The position numbers and the translations under genes are program-made. The notes under the pieces were generated by a model, which saw only the letters and a program-made list of their open reading frames with translations, did no database searches and was not told the DNA's origin. A DNA stretch of 43,269 nt, taken from positions 1 through 43,269 of the forward strand of contig JAZNBI010000017.1 of the NCBI GenBank assembly GCA_045586995.1, written 5' to 3'. This document shows, one piece after another, positions 28,651-39,100 of the stretch. Within the stretch, counting starts at the first letter, position 1. Every line of letters starts with the position of its first letter. This DNA comes from JAZNBI01 sp045586995 (GTDB lineage Bacteria > Bacillota > Clostridia > Oscillospirales > CAG-272).

Positions 28651-29226
28651 ATGACAAACAAAGAGAGATTTATAAAAATATTTGAAGAAACCATAAAAAG
28701 AGAGGGCGCAGATAAGCTGCTTGCATATTTGTGCTCGGATTCCTGCGATTTTTTCACCGCCCCCGCAAGCACTCGCTATCACGGCGCTTATCCTGGCGGC
28801 TTGCTTGAACATTCTTTGAATGTATACGATTGCCTTTGCGACTATCTTGCACGTCCGCGTGTTATTGAAAAATATGGGCTTTCCTTTTCAAACGAAACTA
28901 TTGCCATCGCGGCGCTGTTCCATGATTTTTGCAAGATCAATTTCTATGTTGAGGGAACGAGAAACGTTAAGGAAAACGGAGTTTGGAAAACCGTTCCTAC
29001 GTATAATATAGATGACCGTTTGCCGTACGGTCACGGTGAAAAGTCGGTTTACATAGTTTCGGGATATATGCGTCTTACAAGAGATGAGGCGTTTGCAATA
29101 CGTTATCATATGGGCTTTTCGGGACTTGAGGATAAAAATACCGTCGGCTCCGTTATGGAACAGTTTCCGCTTGCCTTTGCGCTTTCGGTTGCGGATATGG
29201 AAGCGGCATTTTTAATCGAAAAATAA
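28651..29226 (+). CDS. HD-domain hydrolase
   Basis: The 191-aa protein shows HGAYPGGLLEHSLNVYDCLC, the first His of an HD domain, then IAALFHDFCKINFY with the His-Asp pair and a later HMGFSG. This metal-binding pattern is that of HD phosphohydrolases. The layout resembles the YhaM-type HD domain but without its OB domain, so nuclease activity is not implied. TAAGGAG precedes the ATG. Substrate unknown. Confidence 0.85.
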   Translation: MTNKERFIKIFEETIKREGADKLLAYLCSDSCDFFTAPASTRYHGAYPGGLLEHSLNVYDCLCDYLARPRVIEKYGLSFSNETIAIAALFHDFCKINFYVEGTRNVKENGVWKTVPTYNIDDRLPYGHGEKSVYIVSGYMRLTRDEAFAIRYHMGFSGLEDKNTVGSVMEQFPLAFALSVADMEAAFLIEK

Positions 29227-29268
29227 TATATTATCTATATTTCAATGCAAGAAACGCTTTAAAAACGT

Positions 29269-29346
29269 ATATAATAGTATTACGTTTCAAAATAAGCGTT
29301 TCGGAGGATGGGCAAATGCTTTTTGGCGTTTGCCCTTTGTTTTTTT
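29269..29346 (+). promoter_or_regulatory. Leader with promoter and attenuator-like hairpin before the AI-2E gene
   Basis: TATAAT lies at 29269-29274. GAAACGCTT (29251) and AAGCGTTTC (29294) form an inverted repeat. Then GGGCAAA (29309-) pairs with TTTGCCC and is followed by TTTGTTTTTTT up to 29346, a textbook terminator placed directly before ATG 29347. Confidence 0.5.
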
Positions 29347-30447
29347 ATGACGGGAATAAATTGGCAAAGATATGCTTGTGTAATATTTTGCGTGATTGCG
29401 GCCGTCGCAGCTTTCTATTTCTTTATAAAATATGTCCTTGTGATACTTTTACCGTTTTTAATAGGATGGGGAGTTTCTTTACTTATAAGACCCTTGGCAA
29501 AAAAGCTTTCCGCAAAAACTTCCGCAAGCGAGAAGTTTTGGTCTGTATTTATTATGTTGGTATTGGTTTTAATTACGGCTTTGGGGATTTTACTGCTTGT
29601 GGATCGATTTATTGACGAACTTAAAAATTTCTTTTCGGGTATCTCGGACAATCCTGAGATAGTCGGGGTATATATGGAGAATATATCGGACTATATACAA
29701 AAGTTCAGAGAAAAGCTGCCGTTTTCCGAATTTTTCGGTCAAAACGAGAATTTACAGCTTGTTCGGGAAAGGTTATCGGAAATGCTTGAATCAAGTGTAA
29801 AAGAGCTGGCTTTAAGCATTACGTCGACAATTTCCGAATATGCGGGCGCTTTTGTAAAGGCGTTGCCTGCGGTATTTATTTTTTTATTCGTTTCGCTGAT
29901 CTCCTGTTTCTATTTTTGTATGGATCTTGATTTTGTTCAGACCGCGCTGAAAAATTTGTTTCCAAGCAGCTTTACGGAAAAGCTCCGCTCTTTTAAAGAG
30001 CGCGCATTTGATGCGGCGAAAAAATATTTCAGAGCATATTTGATTATTTTTTTGCTTACGTTTTGTGAGCTTTTCGTAGGATTTTGCGTTTTACGGATAG
30101 AATATGCGCTTTTGCTTGCGTTTTTGATTGCCTTGCTTGATATTCTTCCGGTTTTCGGAGCAGGCACTGCGCTGATACCGTGGGGGATAATATCGCTTAT
30201 TATGGGAGAGTATTACGTCGGCTTCGGATTGCTTATCTTATATTTACTGATAACTCTCGTTCGTCAGGTCGCGGAACCGAAAATTATAGGAGAAAGTCTT
30301 GGTTTGCACCCGCTTTTGACATTATTCGCGATCTATATAGGTTTTAAGCTTTTCGGAATAATGGGTATGCTTATCGGACCGTTTGTTTTGATTATGGCAA
30401 AAGCACTTTTAAGCTCAAAAAAAGCCAACGGTTCCGTTGGCTTTTGA
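29347..30447 (+). CDS. AI-2E family (YtvI-like) membrane transporter
   Basis: The protein of about 366 aa has the AI-2E transporter layout: paired N-terminal helices (CVIFCVIAAVAAFYFFIKYV, LVILLPFLIGWGVSLLIRPL), a helical amphipathic part, then VFIFLFVSLISCFYFCMDLD and the conserved C-terminal block LLALLDILPVFGAGTALIPW plus QVAEPKIIGESLGLHPLLTL. Members export small molecules or ions; the name does not prove autoinducer transport. The start is unsure: ATG 29347 follows a terminator T-run with no ribosome-binding site, and ATG 29308 sits directly on a GGAGG. I prefer 29347 on membrane topology. Confidence 0.85.
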   Translation: MTGINWQRYACVIFCVIAAVAAFYFFIKYVLVILLPFLIGWGVSLLIRPLAKKLSAKTSASEKFWSVFIMLVLVLITALGILLLVDRFIDELKNFFSGISDNPEIVGVYMENISDYIQKFREKLPFSEFFGQNENLQLVRERLSEMLESSVKELALSITSTISEYAGAFVKALPAVFIFLFVSLISCFYFCMDLDFVQTALKNLFPSSFTEKLRSFKERAFDAAKKYFRAYLIIFLLTFCELFVGFCVLRIEYALLLAFLIALLDILPVFGAGTALIPWGIISLIMGEYYVGFGLLILYLLITLVRQVAEPKIIGESLGLHPLLTLFAIYIGFKLFGIMGMLIGPFVLIMAKALLSSKKANGSVGF

Positions 30448-30449
30448 AT

Positions 30450-31376
30450 TTATTCGAAAAGTGAGGTCGATAGATATCTATCTCCGTTGTCAGGCAGTAA
30501 TACGACGATATTTTTCTCAAAATTCTTTGGATCTGCCGCTACCGAGCATGCGGCGAAAAGTACCGCTCCCGAGGACATGCCGACGAGTAATCCTTCGCTG
30601 TGAGCAAAATCGCGCGCGGTGGAATACGCATCATTTTCGCTAACCGCGATTACATTATCATATATATCGGTGTTTAAAACGCGCGGTATGAAATTTGCTC
30701 CGATGCCCTGAATACCGTGAGCTCCCGAATATCCCTTGGAAAGCAACGGAGAGTCGGAGGGCTCGACTGCTATTATTTCAATAGAGCTGTTTTTTTCTTT
30801 CAGATATTCGCCAATACCGCTTATCGTTCCGCCGGTGCCGACCGATGCTATAAAAATATCGATTTTCCCGTCGGTGTCGTCCCAAATCTCTGCGGCAGTA
30901 GTTAGTTTGTGCGCTTCGGGGTTTGCTCGGTTTTCAAATTGAGAGGGGATAAAGCTGTTTTCTGTAGACGCGGCAATCTCCTCTGCTTTTGCGATAGCGC
31001 CCTTCATACCCTCGGCTGCGCTTGTGAGTACTATTTTGGCTCCGTATGCCTTCAATAATTTTATTCGTTCGGCGCTCATGCTTTCGGGCATGGTGAGTAT
31101 TACGTCATATCCCTTCGACGCGCCTATCGATGCCAAACCTATTCCCGTATTGCCGCTTGTCGGCTCGATTATAACAGAACCGCTTTTTAACAATCCGCTT
31201 TTTTCGGCGGCATCTATCATATTTTTTGCGACTCGGTCCTTTGAGCTTCCCGCAGGATTGAAATATTCCAGCTTGCAAAAGAGATTGGCTCTAAGATTTT
31301 TTATTTCTGAAAATCTTTGCGGCATAAGAAGCGGGGTGCGTCCCACAAGCTCGGAAACGTTTTTGTATATTTTCAT
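30450..31376 (-). CDS. cysK: Cysteine synthase (O-acetylserine sulfhydrylase)
   Basis: The 308-aa protein has MKIYKNVSELVGRTPLLMPQ at the start, the PLP-lysine loop NPAGSSKDRVAKNMI, the substrate loop PTSGNTGIGLA and the phosphate-binding GTGGTISGIGEYLK, all signatures of CysK. It makes cysteine from O-acetylserine and sulfide. GAAAGGA lies 8 nt before ATG 31376; the longer frame upstream crosses the rpsT terminator. It sits behind rpsT on the minus strand but is separated from it by that terminator. Confidence 0.95.
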   Translation of the reverse strand: MKIYKNVSELVGRTPLLMPQRFSEIKNLRANLFCKLEYFNPAGSSKDRVAKNMIDAAEKSGLLKSGSVIIEPTSGNTGIGLASIGASKGYDVILTMPESMSAERIKLLKAYGAKIVLTSAAEGMKGAIAKAEEIAASTENSFIPSQFENRANPEAHKLTTAAEIWDDTDGKIDIFIASVGTGGTISGIGEYLKEKNSSIEIIAVEPSDSPLLSKGYSGAHGIQGIGANFIPRVLNTDIYDNVIAVSENDAYSTARDFAHSEGLLVGMSSGAVLFAACSVAADPKNFEKNIVVLLPDNGDRYLSTSLFE

Positions 31377-31413
31377 AAAGAAATCCTTTCTCTCGTATAA
31401 GTAGGTGAAAGAA

Positions 31414-31447
31414 AAGGATGCACACATAATAAAATGCGAGCATCCTT
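31414..31447 (-). terminator. Terminator between rpsT and cysK
   Basis: On the minus strand AAGGATGC (31447-31440) pairs with GCATCCTT (31421-31414), followed by a T-rich TTCTTTC. Confidence 0.6.
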
Positions 31448-31481
31448 GCTTTCGCAATTATAAACGCATGGGTTAAGTGCG

Positions 31482-31745
31482 TTAGCCAATTGCGTTGAGT
31501 TTCTTTGTAAACTGGCTTTTTTTGTGAGCAGCGTTGTTCTTATGAATTATTCCGCGAGCTACTGCCTGGTCAAGCTTCTTAACAGTTGCCTTGTATGTTT
31601 CCTGAGCGAGAGCTACATCGCCTGCTGCGAGAGCGGCCTCATACTTTTTAATGTCTGTTTTGAGCTGTGTGCGGAAAATTTTGTTTCTAAGAGTTTTAAC
31701 TTTGATAATCTTAACGCGCTTTTTTGCAGATTTGATATTAGGCAA
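31482..31745 (-). CDS. rpsT: 30S ribosomal protein S20, UUG start
   Basis: The S20 N terminus is MPNIKSAKKRVKIIKVKTLR, and the only start that gives it is TTG at 31745-31743 with GGGGAGGTG 6 nt upstream. The 87-aa length is standard and the C terminus KNNAAHKKSQFTKKLNAIG fits. S20 binds 16S rRNA early in assembly. A UUG start is also used in E. coli rpsT, where it is tied to autogenous control. The leader holds a hairpin at about 31786-31818. Confidence 0.95.
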   Translation of the reverse strand: MPNIKSAKKRVKIIKVKTLRNKIFRTQLKTDIKKYEAALAAGDVALAQETYKATVKKLDQAVARGIIHKNNAAHKKSQFTKKLNAIG

Positions 31746-31785
31746 ATCATTCACCTCCCCTAAAATTTTAAAATTCAGTCTAAAC

Positions 31786-31818
31786 GGTTGCACCTGAGAG
31801 GGTGTGCTACCGTATTCG
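31786..31818 (-). promoter_or_regulatory. Hairpin in the rpsT leader
   Basis: On the minus strand ACGGT...CACACC pairs with GGTGCA...ACCGT around CTCTCA. It could be an S20 feedback site; no known motif is matched. Confidence 0.4.
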
Positions 31819-31933
31819 TCCATACAGCTATATATATTATCACACAAAATCAAAAAATGCAATAGTTTTTTGAAAAAATATTAAAAATAAATCGATTGTT
31901 TTTCAAAATTAAAATATTTATCGAAAAAATGTA

Positions 31934-31962
31934 TTGACAAGCATTGACTTTTATGCTAAAAT
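31934..31962 (+). promoter_or_regulatory. Promoter of rpoBC
   Basis: TTGACA (31934-31939) and TAAAAT (31957-31962) with 17-nt spacing, and a palindrome GCATTATAATGC just downstream at 31971-31982. The leader to rpoB is about 165 nt. No rplJ-rplL lies upstream. Confidence 0.7.
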
Positions 31963-32132
31963 TATACACTGCATTATAATGCTAAATTTGCCCAAATGAT
32001 ATTAACTCGGTTGTTTTGTACAGTTGATATTAAGCGAATTTATATAATGTGACTAATTCGAGAATACCGTTTACCATTTTCCTATGCGTCACGAGTGCGC
32101 GATTTATAATTTTGAATGGAGTGATTATTTTA

Positions 32133-35100
32133 ATGGTCAATGTAAGCAATCTTGTAAAAGAGCAGCGACTTGGCAAAAATGTCAGAATGAGCTTTTCAAA
32201 AGTTGATTCGGCTATCGATTTACCAAATCTTGTGGAGATTCAAACAAAGTCATTTAAATGGTTTTTGGAGGAAGGACTTGCAGAGGTTCTGAGGGATGTT
32301 TCTCCTATATCCGATTATTCGGGTAAATTGCTTATTGAATTCGTTTCTTATTCCATCGATGAAAAAACAAGATACACTGTTGAGGAGTGCAAGGAAAGAG
32401 ATGCAAACTACGCCGCACCCTTAAAGGTTAACGTTCGCCTGACGAACAAAGAAACCGGCGAAGTAAAGCAGTCGGATATCTTTATGGGAGAGTTCCCGAT
32501 TATGACAGACACAGGTACGTTTGTTATAAACGGCGCAGAACGTGTTATCGTTTCGCAAATTGTACGCTCGCCCGGTATGTATTATGCATCTGATATCGAT
32601 AAGTCCGGTAAAAAAACCTTTACATCAACGGTTATTCCTTATCGCGGTGCATGGCTCGAATACGAAATCGATGCAAACGGTATTGCATATGTAAGAATAG
32701 ATAAAAACCGCAAGGTTCCGATGACAATGCTCATCAGAGCTCTCGGTGTTGTTCAGGTCGAAAAGGAATCTCAGAACAGAAGCGCCGAGTATAAGTCATA
32801 CTTGGAAACCAAGGAAGACGTATATGAGCTTTTCGGAGAGGATCCGCGACTTGTTGCTACATTTGAAAAGGACGAGTGCGAAGCTCTCGCTATGCAAAAC
32901 GGCACAAGTGCCGGAATTGAGGCGTTAAAGGAAATCTATAAAAAGCTTCGTCCGGGCGAACCACCGGCAGTTGATGCCGCATATTCGCTTATCAATAATT
33001 ATTTCTTTGATCCTAAGAGATATGATATCGCTCCCGTCGGAAGATATAAATATGATAAGAAAATGGATATACGTGACCGTATTGCAGGTCATAAGCTTGC
33101 CGAGGATGTTGTTAATACAATAACCGGAGAGCTTCTTTTTGAGGCGGGAACAATTCTCACCGATAAGACTGCTGACGATATTGAGCGTGCCGGAATCAAC
33201 AAGGTTTCGCTCGAGCTCGATAACGGTACGGTTATAAAGGTATTTTCAAATAATACTATTGAGCCGGAATGTATTCTCGGCTTTGACCTTAAGGATTGCG
33301 GAATTAACGAGAAGGTAAGAATCGACGCGCTCAACGACATTCTTAAGGAGTGCGAGGGTGATTTGGATGCCGTTAAGAATATGGTTAAGAACCGTATGGC
33401 ACAGCTTTGCCCCAAGCACATTACAAAGGACGATATTTTCGCATCCATCAACTATCTTTTGAACTTTGCTTATGATATAGGCAGAGCAGATGATATCGAC
33501 CACCTCGGAAACCGTCGTATTCGTTCGGTTGGCGAACAGCTTCAGAATCAGCTTCGTATCGGTTTTTCGAGAATGGACAAAATAATAAAAGAAAGAATGA
33601 CCACTCAGGATAACGAAAGTCTTACTCCTCAGGCGCTTATCAATATTCGCCCGATAGTAACGGTTATCAGAGAGTTTTTCGGTTCTTCTCAGCTCTCTCA
33701 GTTTATGGATCAGGCTAACCCGTTGTCAGAGCTTACACATAAACGCCGTCTGTCTGCGCTCGGACCGGGTGGATTGTCAAGAGACAGAGCTTCCTTTGAC
33801 GTTCGTGACGTACATTATACACACTACGGAAGAATGTGTCCGATAGAAACTCCGGAAGGTCCTAACATCGGTCTTATTTCCTATTTGGCTACTTATGCTC
33901 GCATCAGCGATTACGGCTTTATTGAAGCTCCCTACAAGAAGGTTGATAAAGCTACGGGAAGAGTTACCGACGAGGTCGTTTATATGACCGCCGACGAGGA
34001 GGATCAATATATCGTTGCTCAGGCGAATGAGCCGCTTGACAAAGACGGATATTTTGTAAACAAGCGCGTTACAGTGCGTGACAAGGCCGAAATTCTTGAG
34101 GTTGACGTTACCGATGTCGACTTTATGGACGTTTCGCCGAAAATGGTCGTTTCGGTCGCAACGGCAATGATCCCGTTCCTTGAAAATGACGATAACTCGC
34201 GTGCGCTTATGGGTTCGAACATGCAGAAGCAAGCAGTTCCGCTTATGGTTACCGACTCTCCTATCGTCGGTACAGGTATGGAATATAAGGCAGCGATCGA
34301 TTCGGGTGTCGTTGTAGTCGCTAAAAATTCCGGAGTTGCCGAGCACGTTGAGTCCAACAAGATCATTATTACTCGCGATAACGGTCAGAAGGATATTTAT
34401 AATCTTATAAAGTTCAAGCGTACAAACCAGGGTACTTGTTTCAATCAGCGTCCTATTATTACTCAGGGCGAGTATATTGAGGCAGGTCAGGTTATTGCCG
34501 ACGGTCCCGCTACTTCTTTGGGCGAGGTCGCATTAGGTAAAAACGCTCTCATCGGATTTATGACTTGGGAGGGTTACAACTACGAGGACGCTGTCCTGCT
34601 TAATGAAAAGCTTGTACGTGACGATGTTTATACATCCTTGCATATAGAAGAATATACACATGAAGCAAGAGATACAAAGCTTGGTCCGGAAGAAATAACA
34701 CGCGAGATCCCCAACGTCGGCGAAGATGCTCTTAAGGATCTTAATGCAGACGGTATCGTTAAGAAGGGAACAGAGGTTCGCGCGGGTGATATTCTCGTCG
34801 GAAAAATTACTCCCAAGGGAGAAACAGAGCTTACGGCAGAGGAAAGATTGCTTCGTGCTATTTTCGGAGAAAAGGCAAGAGAGGTAAGAGATACCTCTTT
34901 GCGCGTTCCTCACGGAGAATCGGGTATAGTCGTTGACGTTAAGGTGTTCTCACACGACCAGGGCGACGATCTTCCTACCGGAGTGAACAAGCAGGTTCGC
35001 GTATATATTGCACAAAAGAGAAAGATCTCTGTCGGAGATAAAATGGCAGGCCGTCACGGTAATAAGGGTGTTGTATCGAGAATACTTCCGCCCGAAGATA

Positions 35101-36113
35101 TGCCTTTTTTGCCCGACGGAACTCCGCTTGATATCGTGCTTAATCCTTTGGGCGTTCCTTCGCGTATGAATATAGGTCAGGTGCTCGAGGTGCATCTCGG
35201 TATTGCCGCACGTAAGCTCGGTTGGAAGATAATGACTCCCGTGTTCGACGGCGCAAACGAAAAGGATATTCTTGAGTGTCTTAAAAACGCAGGCGTTTAC
35301 CGCGATGTTTTCCCGTGTGAAAATATCGACGGCAAAGAGCTCATGATCGTTGATAAGGATGCCGAAACCGGCGAAATTAAAGTCAGCGAGCTTGACGAGG
35401 ACAGCAAAAACAATCCCGAAGTGCTTGCCGAGCTTATCGCCGAAAAGAAATTGAAGGTGGTTGACGGTAAGACCGTGCTTTATGACGGACGTACCGGTGA
35501 GCCCTTTGACAATCCCGTTACCGTAGGTATTATGTATTACCTTAAATTGCATCACCTTGTTGATGATAAAATTCACGCGCGCTCCAACGGCCCGTACTCT
35601 CTCGTTACTCAGCAGCCGCTCGGCGGTAAAGCCCAGTTCGGCGGTCAGCGTTTCGGAGAAATGGAGGTTTGGGCACTCGAGGCATACGGCGCTGCTTATA
35701 CGCTTCAGGAAATTCTTACGGTTAAATCCGACGATATTACCGGACGCCGTAAGGCATACGAAGCAATCATCAAGGGACAGAACATTCCTACACCGGGTGT
35801 TCCCGAATCCTTCAAGGTGCTTGTGAAAGAATTGCAGTCGTTGGCGCTCGATATTCGTGTGCTTGACAGCAACGGTGAAGAAATTCAGCTTTCGAGCTTG
35901 TGCAATGACGATGATACGACACCGTATTCGAACAAAGCCGATGCCGCTGCTATTGAAGAAGCGGTAGGACAGAAGGTTGAAACAGATGATATCGGCGATT
36001 CTTTCTTGATTGAAAACGTCGATGACGAAGAAGACGATGATGATGACCTTTTCAACGCATCGTTTGATGACGAGGATTCTGATGAAGATTTCCTTGATGA
36101 TGATAATATTTAA
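32133..36113 (+). CDS. rpoB: RNA polymerase beta subunit
   Basis: ATG 32133 is the start (GGAGTG 10 nt upstream; MVNVSNLVKEQRLGKNVRMS); the longer frame is rejected. The 1326-aa protein has all beta regions, including GSSQLSQFMDQANPLSELTH and KRRLSALGPGGLSRDRASFD, the rifampicin pocket. Gln513, Asp516, His526 and Ser531 (E. coli numbering) are retained, so no common rifampicin-resistance change is present. The active-site end ARSNGPYSLVTQQPLGGKAQ is intact. The last 35 residues are a very acidic tail (DEEDDDDDLFNASFDDEDSD). rpoC follows 20 nt later. Confidence 0.98.
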   Translation: MVNVSNLVKEQRLGKNVRMSFSKVDSAIDLPNLVEIQTKSFKWFLEEGLAEVLRDVSPISDYSGKLLIEFVSYSIDEKTRYTVEECKERDANYAAPLKVNVRLTNKETGEVKQSDIFMGEFPIMTDTGTFVINGAERVIVSQIVRSPGMYYASDIDKSGKKTFTSTVIPYRGAWLEYEIDANGIAYVRIDKNRKVPMTMLIRALGVVQVEKESQNRSAEYKSYLETKEDVYELFGEDPRLVATFEKDECEALAMQNGTSAGIEALKEIYKKLRPGEPPAVDAAYSLINNYFFDPKRYDIAPVGRYKYDKKMDIRDRIAGHKLAEDVVNTITGELLFEAGTILTDKTADDIERAGINKVSLELDNGTVIKVFSNNTIEPECILGFDLKDCGINEKVRIDALNDILKECEGDLDAVKNMVKNRMAQLCPKHITKDDIFASINYLLNFAYDIGRADDIDHLGNRRIRSVGEQLQNQLRIGFSRMDKIIKERMTTQDNESLTPQALINIRPIVTVIREFFGSSQLSQFMDQANPLSELTHKRRLSALGPGGLSRDRASFDVRDVHYTHYGRMCPIETPEGPNIGLISYLATYARISDYGFIEAPYKKVDKATGRVTDEVVYMTADEEDQYIVAQANEPLDKDGYFVNKRVTVRDKAEILEVDVTDVDFMDVSPKMVVSVATAMIPFLENDDNSRALMGSNMQKQAVPLMVTDSPIVGTGMEYKAAIDSGVVVVAKNSGVAEHVESNKIIITRDNGQKDIYNLIKFKRTNQGTCFNQRPIITQGEYIEAGQVIADGPATSLGEVALGKNALIGFMTWEGYNYEDAVLLNEKLVRDDVYTSLHIEEYTHEARDTKLGPEEITREIPNVGEDALKDLNADGIVKKGTEVRAGDILVGKITPKGETELTAEERLLRAIFGEKAREVRDTSLRVPHGESGIVVDVKVFSHDQGDDLPTGVNKQVRVYIAQKRKISVGDKMAGRHGNKGVVSRILPPEDMPFLPDGTPLDIVLNPLGVPSRMNIGQVLEVHLGIAARKLGWKIMTPVFDGANEKDILECLKNAGVYRDVFPCENIDGKELMIVDKDAETGEIKVSELDEDSKNNPEVLAELIAEKKLKVVDGKTVLYDGRTGEPFDNPVTVGIMYYLKLHHLVDDKIHARSNGPYSLVTQQPLGGKAQFGGQRFGEMEVWALEAYGAAYTLQEILTVKSDDITGRRKAYEAIIKGQNIPTPGVPESFKVLVKELQSLALDIRVLDSNGEEIQLSSLCNDDDTTPYSNKADAAAIEEAVGQKVETDDIGDSFLIENVDDEEDDDDDLFNASFDDEDSDEDFLDDDNI

Positions 36114-36133
36114 TTATAGTGAGGAGAACAGTT

Positions 36134-39100
36134 GTGGAGTATAATGAATTTGATTCAATAAAAATAGGCCTGGCGTCTCCCGAAATGATAAGAGAGTGGT
36201 CTTATGGAGAGGTTACAAAGCCCGAAACCATAAACTATCGCACACTTAAAGCGGAAATCGGCGGTTTATTCTGCGAACGGATTTTCGGTCCGACGAAGGA
36301 CGGTGCCTGCTTGTGCGGAAAATATAAGAATGCACATGTTACCAATCGCGACGGAAAACCTCACAAATGCGAAAAGTGCGGTGTTGAAATCACAACTAAA
36401 AAGGTTCGCCGCGAACGCATGGGACATATAGAATTGGCAGCTCCCGTTTCGCATATTTGGTATTTTAAAGCTATTCCTTCGCGTATGTCGCTTATTCTTG
36501 ACATATCACCGAAGCAGCTCGAGAACGTGCTCTATTTTGCAGAAAGCGTAGTTCTTGATCCCGGCACGACACCTCTCGCTAAGGGTATGGTGCTCAGTGA
36601 AAAGCAATATTCCGAGTATATCGAGCTTTATGAAAATGAGTTCAGAGTCGGAATGGGCGCAGAGGCAATTAAAGAGCTTCTTCAAGGCATAGATATTGAG
36701 GAGCTTTGCGCTAAGCTTAAGGAAGAGCTTGAAAAATCTACGGGTCAGAAAAAGATACGTGTTATAAAACGTCTTGAGGTTGCCGAGGCATTCAGAAAAT
36801 CCGGCAATAAGCTTGATTGGATGATACTCGACGTTATTCCGGTCATTCCTCCGGATATTCGACCGATGGTACAGCTCGACGGCGGACGCTTTGCTTCCTC
36901 CGACCTCAATGAGCTTTATCGCAGAGTTATAAGCCGTAATAACCGTCTTAAAAAGCTTATGGAGATACGCACACCGGATATAGTTATTCGAAATGAAAAG
37001 CGTATGCTTCAAGAGGCAGTTGACGCCTTGATAGATAACGGACGCAGAGGAAAGCCGGTTACAGGACCTTCCAACAGACCGTTGAAATCGCTTTCCGAGA
37101 TGCTCAGAGGTAAGCAGGGACGTTTCCGTCAGAACCTGCTCGGAAAACGTGTTGACTATTCGGGACGTTCGGTTATCGTTGTCGGACCTAATCTCAAGAT
37201 ATATCAATGCGGCCTGCCGAGAGAAATGGCTCTCGAGCTTTTCAAGCCCTTTATTGTAAAGCGTCTTGTTGAAATGCAAAAGGCAACAAACGTAAAAGAC
37301 GCACAGAAAAAGATTGATAAGGCGTATATATATCCCGAAGTTTGGGATGCGCTTGAAAATGTTATAAAGGAGCATCCGGTGCTTTTGAACCGCGCTCCGA
37401 CATTGCACCGTCTTTCTATTCAGGCGTTTGAGCCGGTTTTGGTTGACGGACGTGCGATTAAGCTTCACCCGTTGGTATGTACAGCATTTAATGCAGACTT
37501 TGACGGTGACCAGATGCCTGTACACGTTCCGCTTTCCGCAGAAGCTCAGGCAGAAGCGCGCTTCTTGATGCTTTCCGCAAATAACCTTTTGAAGCCGGTG
37601 GACGGTTGTGCTGTTGCCGTACCTTCACAGGATATGGTGCTCGGTTCTTACTATCTCACTATGGAAAAGCAGGGTGAGCCGGGAGAGGGAAGATGCTTCA
37701 GAGATCTCAACGAAGCTATTATGGCTTATGAAAATCACCAGCTGGGGCTTCATGCAAAGATCAGAATAAGAATTAAGAAGGTTATCGACGGCGTAGAAAA
37801 GTCAGCCGTTATAGAAACAACCCTTGGACGTATGATTTTTAACGATCCGATTCCTCAGGATCTCGGATTTGTTGACAGAAGTATTCCGGGAAACGAATTT
37901 TTACTTGAGATTGATTTCGTTACCAAGAAAAAAGACCTCGGTAAGATCATAGACAGATGCATTAAAAAGCACGGCTCAACGGTTTGCGCCAATATGCTTG
38001 ACGAAATCAAGGCGCTCGGATATAAATATTCGACTCAGGCGTCCTTCTCGATTTCGGTTTATGATATGACGATTCCGAAGGAAAAATCAACGCTTATTGC
38101 TCAAGCGCAGAAAAACGTTGATAAAATTGCAGGATTCTATAAGAGCGGTTTGCTTTCGGAAAATGAGCGTTATGCAAATGTAATTAAAATCTGGGAAGAT
38201 ACCACAAAGCAGGTTGTCGATGCGCTTCAGGATAGCTTCGACGCTTACAACCCGATAAAGATAATGAGTGACTCCGGAGCCCGTGGTTCTATCGCTCAGA
38301 TGCGTCAGCTTGCCGGTATGCGCGGACTTATGTTTGCTACGAACGGTAAAACTATCGAGCTTCCCATTAAGTCCAACTTCCGTGAAGGTCTTAATATATT
38401 GGAGTATTTCATGGGAGCGCGCGGATCTCGTAAATCGCTTTCGGATACAGCGCTTCGTACAGCAGACTCGGGTTACCTTACCCGTCGTCTTGTTGACGTT
38501 TCTCAGGACGTTATCATCAGAGAAGAAAAGTGCGATACTACAAAGGGCGAATGGGTCAGCGAAATTATCGACGAAAAAGACAAAAACGTACTTGAGCCGC
38601 TTGCAGACAGAATTCTCGGACGTTATACGATAGGTCCTGTTGTACATCCCGAAACAGGCGAGATTCTCGTTGAGGATGATACAATGATTTCCGATGACGA
38701 TGCTAAGAAGATTATTGCGGCGGGAATCGATAAGGTCTATATCAGAACAGCGCTTCAATGTCATTCGAAGCACGGTATATGTGCACATTGTTACGGTGCT
38801 GACCTTGCATCGGGCAAGCAGGTTAACGTCGGTGAAGCGGTCGGTATCATTGCCGCGCAGTCAATCGGTGAGCCGGGTACACAGCTTACGATGAGAACCT
38901 TCCACTCGGGCGGTGTTGCAGGTTCCGATATTACTCAGGGTCTTCCCAGAGTTGAAGAACTGTTTGAGGCAAGACAGCCGAAGAAGGTTGCTATTATGAC
39001 CGAGCATTCTGGAATCGCTCATATCGTTCCGGGCGAAACCTCGAGTGTAAGTGACATTATGATAACCTCCGAGGAAACAGGAGAAACCATCAAATATGCA

